Of a stretch of 17,991 nucleotides of DNA, positions 1 to 5,103 are shown piece after piece. Within the stretch, counting starts at the first letter, position 1, and every line of letters begins with the position of its first letter. The notes under the pieces are model-generated. The model saw nothing but the letters and a program-made list of their open reading frames with translations. It made no database searches and was not told the origin of the DNA. The DNA comes from an uncultured Collinsella sp. GTDB taxonomy: Bacteria; Actinomycetota; Coriobacteriia; Coriobacteriales; Coriobacteriaceae. The DNA is taken from positions 1-17,991 of the forward strand of contig UQKU01000036.1 in assembly GCA_900541675.1 (NCBI GenBank), given 5' to 3'. The translations under genes were made by a program, and so were the position numbers.

Positions 1-255
1 CTTCGACGTTAATTGAAGGGTACCGCCTCGCGGTGACATCGTTTTTATGTCAACCTTGGTCTAACAGAGCCAAAAGATTTGGAACATGCTGCGGCAAAAA
101 CCTATCGAGCCGCCTTATTGCGCGATGCGAACTTACGTGCCATGGGTCATAACGTCATTCATTTCAAGCTATCGGACACATATGATGTCGAAGAGTTTGG
201 CGCTATGATGCGCGGCTACGGTATCCCAACTACAAAGCCTTTTGCGGATTCCTGA
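1..255 (+). pseudogene. Frameshifted 3' end of an unrecognised gene
   Basis: Bases 3-44 read in one frame as STLIEGYRLAVTSF, and from about base 43 a second frame reads on as YVNLGLTEPKDL... to a TGA at 253-255. The second frame has a stop at 34-36 and no start codon. The first frame runs into nonsense after the T5 run at 42-46. Removing one T joins the two into a continuous protein tail of about 84 residues, so I read this as a gene with a one-base insertion in a homopolymer. The tail includes LRAMGHNVIHFKLSDTYDV, which vaguely recalls the end of restriction-endonuclease-like folds (a short helix, then G-x-x-V-I-x-F). I would not assign a function from that. The 5' part lies outside the window. 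Confidence 0.5.
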
Positions 256-287
256 TAGCAGAGACAACCGACTCCGCCGCCCAACAA

Positions 288-357
288 TAAGTTGCGGTGA
301 AATACGGACTAAAGGCTACTCAGAGACATAAAACAGTCCGTATTTCACCGCAACTTA
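288..357. repeat. Perfect 23-bp inverted repeat, 24-nt loop
   Basis: Arms 288-310 and 335-357 are exact reverse complements, with core GTTGCGGTGAAATACGGACT in the left arm. The loop is 311-334. It fills most of the 115-bp gap between the decayed gene (ends 255) and the stop codon of the minus-strand PIN toxin (371). It could act as a transcription terminator for the toxin operon, but neither side has a good T tract. Alternatively it is a dispersed palindromic element of the REP or MITE type. No flanking target duplication is evident. Confidence 0.75.
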
Positions 358-370
358 GGAGGGGATGGGG

Positions 371-847
371 TTAGCTGCGGGGGCGGTGACGGAGTTTGTC
401 GATGGTGGAGTCAGTGCTTCGGCTGTGGGCTTCGGCGGCGCGGTCGCGAGCGTCGGCGGCGGTTTGGCGCTTGCGGCGGTAATCGATCATGCCTTGGATG
501 ATGGGCTTACCAAAGCTCACGACATCATCGTTGTAGATGGCGGTTCGGGCTGCGAGGAGGCAGTCGGTAAAGTCCATATGGGTCTTGCCAAAAAGTTTGA
601 CGGCAAGGGCGACAACGGTGGGCTCGTCGACCATGACGTCATCGAGCAGCCTTTTCATGGCCGCAGCAATCTCAACGCGGGGAACCTTATAGACGTCGCG
701 CAGCGTGACCACGACGCGCGTGATGATTTCGGGATAGACACGAGCGGTGCGCGTGGCGATGACCTTGGCGGCGCGCGGTGACAGGACTTCGTCGTCGTCA
801 AGCAGGTAGCGTAGGATGACGGTCTCGTCGATGATGGTGCTACTCAT
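371..847 (-). CDS. PIN-domain toxin of a type II toxin-antitoxin pair (VapC-like)
   Basis: This 158-residue protein has the layout of PIN-domain ribonucleases, which as VapC-type toxins cut RNA with a metal held by acidic residues. Visible candidates are D7 at the end of the first strand (TIIDETVILRYLL), E40 (YPEIITRVVVTL) and D95 (DFTDCLLAA). The final strand reads DDVVSFGKP, with Gly113 where many relatives have Asp (TFDKDF-type), so the fourth acidic position looks lost. After residue 120 there is a basic, charged tail (DYRRKRQ...RHRPRS). The ATG at 845-847 overlaps the end of the antitoxin frame by 8 bases, the usual translational coupling of such pairs. The family assignment rests on motifs and context. 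Activity is uncertain. Confidence 0.75.
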   Translation of the reverse strand: MSSTIIDETVILRYLLDDDEVLSPRAAKVIATRTARVYPEIITRVVVTLRDVYKVPRVEIAAAMKRLLDDVMVDEPTVVALAVKLFGKTHMDFTDCLLAARTAIYNDDVVSFGKPIIQGMIDYRRKRQTAADARDRAAEAHSRSTDSTIDKLRHRPRS

Positions 848-1162
848 GGATATCTACTTCCTCGGGACCCAAAACCGAATCGTCGCTTTCTGTGGCAAGG
901 TATTCAATCCAGGCATTGCGCTCCTCGGAGCGGCGATTGGGGTCACCGTATGCTTTGAGCGATCCATAGGCGGCGGTGCCGTCCTTTGAGCGCACGGCGA
1001 CCGGCTGAAAGGGGAGCTTGCGCATCAAAATGCTCTGCGCGACAAATAGGCGGACGGCCTCGGCGAGCGAGGTGCCCACGCGTCGTAGAGGCGCTCGGCA
1101 TGCTGCTTGTCATCTTCGCGGATGCGCACCTGCAGGATGGCTCTTTTTTGAGTCGATGACAT
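840..1162 (-). pseudogene. RelB/DinJ-family antitoxin, broken by a one-base frameshift
   Basis: From the ATG at 1162 (ribosome site GGGAGG just upstream on the minus strand) the frame reads MSSTQKRAILQVRIREDDKQ and on to LYDA. This looks like the ribbon-helix-helix start of RelB/DinJ antitoxins. It then leaves frame at about 1077-1083 and stops 17 codons later. The family sequence resumes one frame over as LGTSLAEAVRLFVAQSILMRK and runs to a TAG at 840-842. The junction has five bases (GCGTG) where six are needed for Ala-Leu, so one base is missing. An internal GTG at 1079 could start a 79-residue C-terminal piece that keeps the likely toxin-binding region, but it lacks a convincing ribosome site. 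A sequencing error is the main alternative to a real mutation. Confidence 0.75.
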
Positions 1163-1205
1163 CGCTGGCCTCCCTTTATTAGCGTGCAATATGGATGGTC
1201 AAATA

Positions 1206-1217
1206 CGGCACGTGCCG
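1206..1217. promoter_or_regulatory. Palindrome CGGCACGTGCCG, candidate TA operator
   Basis: A perfect 12-bp palindrome lies 44 bp upstream of the antitoxin start and just downstream of the candidate minus-strand -10 box. RelB/DinJ-type antitoxins usually bind palindromes at their own promoter, so an autoregulatory operator is a reasonable inference. It is preceded by GTCAAATACG, which recurs upstream of fdhF, so a link to the divergent formate operon is also possible. Confidence 0.4.
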
Positions 1218-1229
1218 ATACTTGGCAAT

Positions 1230-1257
1230 CATATATCCAATACTTTATTGCACTCAA
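1230..1257 (-). promoter_or_regulatory. Candidate promoter of the toxin-antitoxin pair
   Basis: On the minus strand, TTGAGT (1252-1257) and TATATG (1230-1235) are separated by 16 bp. They resemble sigma-70 type -35 and -10 boxes (4/6 matches each). Transcription would begin near 1223, beside the palindrome at 1206-1217, and give a leader of about 60 nt before the antitoxin ATG. This is a motif match only. Confidence 0.35.
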
Positions 1258-1383
1258 GTTTATGAGTGTAAACATTACTACAAGCGTAGTACATCTTTAA
1301 AAGAAGAGCGCGAAATCTCTCGCGGCGTACGCGTGTAATACACTCATCTCTATATCTAAGCAAGAATAATCCTAACCAGCCCA

Positions 1384-1415
1384 AACCCCTGCAATACACA
1401 CGTATTGCAGGGGTT
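1384..1415. promoter_or_regulatory. Large palindrome upstream of the formate hydrogenlyase operon
   Basis: Arms of 14 bp (1384-1397 and 1402-1415) are perfectly complementary around the 4-nt spacer ACAC. The inner part is TGCAATAC-N4-GTATTGCA. A third copy of the outer half, CCCCTGCAA, lies at 1430-1438. There is no following T run and no gene upstream on this strand, so a terminator is unlikely. A double-strand operator for a dimeric regulator, placed about 45-60 bp upstream of the candidate -10 box, fits better. The regulator is unknown. Confidence 0.55.
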
Positions 1416-1418
1416 ACG

Positions 1419-1449
1419 CTCAAGTTTACCCCCTGCAACTGCGTATATT
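1419..1449 (+). promoter_or_regulatory. Possible hydN-operon promoter
   Basis: TATATT at 1444-1449 is the best -10 candidate close to hydN. No good -35 box is present at 16-18 bp: the -35 position falls in CTCAAGTTTA (1419-1428). That pattern is typical of a promoter needing an activator, and the palindrome just upstream could supply the binding site. The transcript would have a leader of about 135 nt. TGTATACC at 1455-1462 is an alternative -10. Confidence 0.25.
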
Positions 1450-1553
1450 CAACCTGTATACCGTTGGAGAAATTCTACCGAGTGCCTGTTTCGCCGCATG
1501 CATTCGATACACCGATGCCAGGCCACGGGCGGCTTGGGACAACGTCGACAGGG

Positions 1554-1580
1554 TCTCTCCGGCATGGGATTCAGGAGGGA
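1554..1580 (+). promoter_or_regulatory. Leader hairpin that can pair the hydN ribosome site
   Basis: TCTCTCC (1554-1560) can pair with GGAGGGA (1574-1580) over seven base pairs, one of them G-U, closing a 13-nt loop. The 3' arm is the hydN Shine-Dalgarno sequence, so folding would hide it. This could dampen translation of the first gene until something opens the leader. It may also be incidental in purine-rich sequence. Confidence 0.35.
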
Positions 1581-1589
1581 GTGAACAAC

Positions 1590-2108
1590 ATGGGCAATAA
1601 ACGAGTCGTAGCCGATTCCTCACGCTGCATTGGGTGCCAAACCTGCATGGCGGCGTGCATCGAGGCGCACGACATCCCCGGTAACATCGCCGCGCCGCGC
1701 CTGCGCGTGACGCGTACGTACGAGATCTCCGCACCGGTGGCTTGCCATCACTGCGAGGACGCCCCGTGCGCCAAGGCCTGCCCCACGGGTGCCTTGTTCT
1801 TTGATCCAAAGAACCATCGCATCGGCGTTAACGAGGACAACTGCATCGGCTGCAAGAGCTGCGTCATGGCTTGTCCCTTTGGCGCCGTGAGCGTGGCGAC
1901 CACGCAGGTCCCCGTCTTGATGGGCGACGTGCGCGTGGGTTCGCAGACCAAGAGCTTCGTGCTCAAGTGCGACCTGTGCGTGGACCGTCCCGGCGGTCCG
2001 GCGTGTGCCGAGGCGTGCCCGACCAAGGGCCTCACCCTGGTAGACGAGGAGCGCCTGGCGGAACTGACCGCCGAGCGTGCCCGCGCCACCATCGAAAACG
2101 AGGCGTAG
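1590..2108 (+). CDS. hydN: HydN-type four-cluster ferredoxin, electron transfer partner of formate dehydrogenase H
   Basis: This cytoplasmic 172-residue iron-sulfur protein should carry electrons from FdhF towards the hydrogenase. Sixteen cysteines fall in four groups for four [4Fe-4S] clusters: C13/16/19/23, C52/55/60/64, C85/88/91/95 and C127/130/139/143. The signatures CIGCQTCMAAC, CHHCEDAPCAKACP, CIGCKSCVMACP and KCDLC...CAEACP match the HydN/HycB/HyfA family. The length and the C-terminal LVDEERLAELTAERARATI resemble E. coli HydN (175 residues) more than HycB (203). The ATG at 1590 follows AGGAGG at 1573-1578. An upstream in-frame start at 1464 would add 42 residues of non-family sequence and is rejected. 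It is the first gene of the operon, 76 bp before fdhF. HycB-type naming is the only real alternative. Confidence 0.88.
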   Translation: MGNKRVVADSSRCIGCQTCMAACIEAHDIPGNIAAPRLRVTRTYEISAPVACHHCEDAPCAKACPTGALFFDPKNHRIGVNEDNCIGCKSCVMACPFGAVSVATTQVPVLMGDVRVGSQTKSFVLKCDLCVDRPGGPACAEACPTKGLTLVDEERLAELTAERARATIENEA

Positions 2109-2135
2109 GCGGGCGGCTATATAGGCCCAACGATT

Positions 2136-2160
2136 GTCAAATACGTACCGATTAATCGGT
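2136..2160. promoter_or_regulatory. GTCAAATACG box plus palindrome ACCGATTAATCGGT upstream of fdhF
   Basis: The 76-bp gap between hydN and fdhF contains GTCAAATACG (2136-2145), identical to 1198-1207 in the operon control region. It is followed by a perfect 14-bp palindrome (2147-2160) that ends 24 bp before the fdhF start. It may be an operator, or a short RNA hairpin just ahead of the ribosome site. No good -10/-35 pair is visible, so I do not claim a separate promoter. Confidence 0.4.
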
Positions 2161-2184
2161 AGCAGAGAAAGGAAGGAGGGTGTC

Positions 2185-4407
2185 ATGGAGAAGCATAAAG
2201 TGATCTGCCCGTACTGCGGCGCCGGTTGCCAGTTTAACCTCCTGGTCCAAAACGGCCAGGTTGTGGGCACCGAACCGCTCAACGGCATCACCAATCAGGG
2301 CGAGCTGTGCCTTAAGGGCATGAGCGGCTACGACTTCATCAACGACACCAAGATCTTGACTCCTCGCGTACTGCACCCGATGATCCGCCGCACTAAGGGC
2401 GCGGATCTTGAGCGCGTAAGCTGGGACGAGGCACTGGATTTCACCGCATCTAAGATGCAGGCCATAATTGACGAATATGGTCCTAACGCTGTCATGACTA
2501 CCGGCTCTTCGCGAGGCGGCGGCAATGAGGCGAACTACGTCATGCAGAAGTTTACGCGTGCGTGCATCGGCACCCACAGCGTGGACAACTGCGCCCGTAC
2601 TTGACACGGCCCTACTGTCCTCGGTCTGATGGACACGGTTGGTTCAGGTTGCATGTCATGCTCCATCCCCGGTATGGAGGATGCGGGCTGCATTTTCCTC
2701 TTCGGCTATAACCCTGCCGATTCGCACCCCATCGTCGCAAGGCGTATCGTGCGAGCCAAAGAAAAGGGTTGCAAGATCATCGTCGCCGACCCGCGCCATA
2801 TCGAAACCGCGCGTATCGCCGATCTCTACCTTCCGATCAAGAACGGTTGCAACGTTGCGTTCCTCAACGCCTTTGCCAACTGCTTGGTCAACGATGGCCT
2901 CTACGACAAGGAATTCGTCGCCGAGCACACGAACGGCTTTGACGAGTGGTGGGAGACCATCAAGAACTACACTCCCGAATCCGTACAGGACATCACGGGT
3001 GTCGAGCCCGCGTTGATCCACCAAGCTGCCGAGATGTACGCCACGGCGAAGCCTTCTGCCATCATTGGCTGGGGCATGGGCGTATGCCAGCAGAAGCAGA
3101 ACCTGAAGACGGTGCACACCATCGCCTCCATCGCCTGCGTTGCCGGCCAGATCGGCAAACCCAATTCCGGCCTCGCGCCCGTGCGCGGTCAGAACAACGT
3201 CCAGGGCTCCTGCGATATGGGCATGCTGCCCAACCTGTACCCTGGCTACCAGAAGGTCACCGACCCGGCTGTGCGTGCCAAGTTTGCCAAGGCTTGGGGC
3301 GTGCCCGAGGAAAAGCTCCCGCTCGAGGAGGGCTATAAGCTCACCGACCTGGGCCACCTGGTCGACGAGGGCAAGGTGCACTGCTTCTACAACTACGGCG
3401 AGGACCCGGTACAGACCGAGCCCGATTCGGCCGGTATGCGCAAGACGCTCTCCGAGCTGGATCTGTTCATTTGCCAGGACATCTTTATGACGCAGACGAC
3501 CATGCTCGCCGACGTCATCCTGCCTGCCACCTCTTGGGGCGAGCACGAGGGTGTCTTTACCGCATCCGACCGTAGCTTCCAGCACTTTGACGCGGCCGTT
3601 CCGCCCAAGGGCGAGTGCCGCCACGACTGGGAGATCTTCGCGGACCTGTCCACGCGTATGGGATACCCCATGCACTACGACAACACCGAGCAGATCTGGA
3701 ACGAGTGCATTAGCCTGTGCCCCAACTTTGTGGGCGCGACCTACGAGAAGATGGCTCCCGAGGGCGGTTACGCTCAGTGGCCCGTCAAGAGCACCGATGT
3801 GAACGACCACGGTACGCCCGACATGTTCGCTGGTGGCAAGTTCACCACCAAGGACGGCCGCGCCAACCTGATGGCGCACGACTGGGAGGCGCCCTCCGAG
3901 CTTCCCGACGATGAGTACCCGCTCATCCTGTGCACCGTCCGTGAGGTCGGCCACTACAGCTGCCGCTCGATGACTGGCAACTGCAAGACGCTGGCGCTGC
4001 TCGCCGACGAGCCCGGCTTTGTCCGCATGAATCCCGCGGACGCCCAGGCGCGCGGTATCAAGAACGGCGACATCGTCTCGATTCACAGCCGCCGCGGCCA
4101 GGTATACAGCCGCGCCGACGTGAGCGACCGTATCAACAAGGGCACGGTCTATATGACCTACCAGTGGTGGATCGGCAAGTGCAACGAGCTGACCATGCAC
4201 AAGGTCGACCCGGTCTCGCATACGCCCGAGGACAAGTTCTCCGCCTGCCAGGTCGACGCGATTGCCGACCAGGTTTGGGCCGAGGGCGAAGTCGAGCGTC
4301 AGTACACCGAGCTCAAGCAGGCTCTGGTGGACGCCGCCGCTCCCCAGGACGTTGAGCCCGGCGCCGCCAAGTTCGACGACGAGACGCACGTGAATCAAAT
4401 CGTGTAG
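2185..4407 (+). CDS. fdhF: Formate dehydrogenase H, selenocysteine-containing molybdoenzyme (UGA 2602-2604 read as Sec)
   Basis: This is the catalytic subunit of formate hydrogenlyase, oxidising formate to CO2 on a bis-MGD molybdenum (or tungsten) centre in the cytoplasm. The frame is interrupted only by TGA at 2602-2604. Reading it as Sec gives 740 residues (E. coli FdhF has 715), with Sec at position 140 as in E. coli, in the context NCART-Sec-HGP; the following His is also conserved. The [4Fe-4S] ligands C8, C11, C15 and C42 and the adjacent Lys44 are present. Downstream, FGYNPADSHPIVARRI, PVRGQNNVQG, TSWGEHEGVF and VREVGHYSCRSMTGNC closely match E. coli FdhF. GGAAGGAGG at 2171-2179 fixes the ATG at 2185 over one at 2134. 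The C-terminal 25-30 residues are extra relative to E. coli. Automatic annotation would split this gene at the UGA. It follows hydN and precedes hyfA. Confidence 0.95.
2602..2635 (+). promoter_or_regulatory. Sec codon and bacterial SECIS hairpin in fdhF
   Basis: UGA is 2602-2604. Eighteen bases further begins the apical loop GGTCT (2623-2627). It is closed by C2622-G2628, a one- or two-base bulge around T2621/A2629/T2630, and the stem TGTCC/GGACA (2616-2620 with 2631-2635). The loop GGUCU, an adjacent bulged base and the 18-nt distance from UGA match the E. coli fdhF element that binds SelB. It lies within codons of fdhF. Confidence 0.88.
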
Positions 4408-4428
4408 TCCCGTTCTCGTTGGCTTTTT

Positions 4429-4463
4429 GGGTCGGGCGTCCCGTACGTTCGGGAGCCCGGCCC
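4429..4463 (+). terminator. GC-rich hairpin between fdhF and hyfA; possible attenuator or processing site
   Basis: GGGTCGGGC (4429-4437) pairs with GCCCGGCCC (4455-4463) with one T-G wobble. After a bulged G4438, TCCCG (4439-4443) pairs with CGGGA (4450-4454) around the loop TACGTT. The stem is very stable. The following bases are GTTATTTTG, a poor T tract, so readthrough is likely. It could set the ratio of dehydrogenase to hydrogenase by partial termination, or protect the 3' end of a processed hydN-fdhF message. Confidence 0.5.
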
Positions 4464-4485
4464 GTTATTTTGAAAGGAAGTGGGG

Positions 4486-5103
4486 ATGAACCGCTTCATC
4501 GACATCAACCCGGAGAGGTGCATCGGCTGCGGAACATGCCAGTCCGCCTGTGCCGACGCCCACCGGATGCAGGGTCTTCAGGATACGCCGCGCCTAGCGC
4601 TCGTGAAGACCGGCGGTATTTCGGCCGCCCTTGCCTGCCACCATTGCGAGGGTGCCCCCTGCGCCGAGGTTTGCCCGGTGAATGCCATCGAGCACGATGG
4701 CGACCGCATCCACGTCAAGGAGCAGGAGTGCATTGGGTGCAGGCTGTGCGCCATCGCGTGCCCCTTCGGAGCCATCCATCCCGATGGCACGTCTATCGCC
4801 GGTGTCGCAGGCATGTGCGACCCGACGCCTTCGTATCCTAAGTCCCTGAGCAGCCTGCTTACGTGGGCTCCTGGCCAGTACACCTGCGCCGTTAAGTGCG
4901 ACCTGTGCGCCTTCGATCCGGACGGCCCGCATTGTGTGGCGGCGTGCCCCACCAAGGCGCTGACCGTCATGGGCGGCGCGGCCGATCGCGAGCTCGACGA
5001 GGCCAAGCGCCTGCGCTCGATCGAAAACGGCCCGACTGTCGACGTTACCGCCGTGGCCCAGGGCCTGTCCGAGAAAGCAGAAGGGAGCGTAAACAATGGA
5101 TAG
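4486..5103 (+). CDS. hyfA: HyfA, four-cluster ferredoxin subunit of hydrogenase-4 formate hydrogenlyase
   Basis: This 205-residue cytoplasmic electron-transfer subunit is expected to bridge FdhF and the hydrogenase arm. Four [4Fe-4S] sites are seen: C12/15/18/22, C51/54/59/63, C82/85/88/92 and C138/141/150/154. HRMQGLQDTPRLALVKT and CHHCEGAPCAEVCPVNAI resemble E. coli HyfA more than HydN, and the insert before the fourth site (LLTWAPGQYTCAVKCDLC) is also HyfA/HycB-like. GAAAGGAAG at 4472-4480 favours the ATG at 4486 over a GTG at 4480 that lies within the ribosome site. The stop overlaps the start of hyfB by 8 bases, so the two are translationally coupled. It is a paralogue of the hydN product at 1590. 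Which of the two contacts FdhF directly cannot be told from sequence. Confidence 0.9.
   Translation: MNRFIDINPERCIGCGTCQSACADAHRMQGLQDTPRLALVKTGGISAALACHHCEGAPCAEVCPVNAIEHDGDRIHVKEQECIGCRLCAIACPFGAIHPDGTSIAGVAGMCDPTPSYPKSLSSLLTWAPGQYTCAVKCDLCAFDPDGPHCVAACPTKALTVMGGAADRELDEAKRLRSIENGPTVDVTAVAQGLSEKAEGSVNNG

Larger units (their letters stand above)
1163..1589. other. Intergenic control region between the TA pair and hydN
   Basis: These 427 bp have no credible gene: the short frames here lack ribosome sites and family features. The first 280 bp are clearly lower in GC than the operon. Dyads include TGAGTG (1263-1268), which can pair either with CACTCA at 1251-1256 or, within ATGAGTGTA/TACACTCAT (1262-1270, 1339-1347), with a downstream copy. 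There are inner hairpins TACTAC/GTAGTA (1276-1291) and CGCGA/TCGCG (1309-1324), and a large palindrome at 1384-1415. The region must contain the start of the formate hydrogenlyase operon and, divergently, that of the TA pair. Confidence 0.6.

Noticed and set aside
1229..1438. A 69-codon minus-strand frame as a small gene
   Set aside because: It lacks a ribosome site and overlaps the dyad-rich control region; its peptide shows no recognisable features.
1163..1589. A sigma-54 promoter or E. coli-type FhlA site upstream of hydN
   Set aside because: I could not find a GG-N10-GC element with the usual flanks, nor the FhlA inverted repeat.
1464..1589. An N-terminal extension of HydN from an upstream ATG
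   Set aside because: The added 42 residues do not resemble the family, and the strong AGGAGG lies before the ATG at 1590.
2602..2604. fdhF as a pseudogene with a nonsense mutation
   Set aside because: The codon is UGA at the exact Sec position, a SECIS-like hairpin follows, and the rest of the frame is intact.
2656..4398. A 580-codon minus-strand frame opposite fdhF
   Set aside because: It is the complement of the real coding frame and has no independent evidence.
4405..4470. A full intrinsic terminator ending a hydN-fdhF operon
   Set aside because: The stem is strong but the tail GTTATTTTG is a poor T tract, so I list it only as a possible attenuator.
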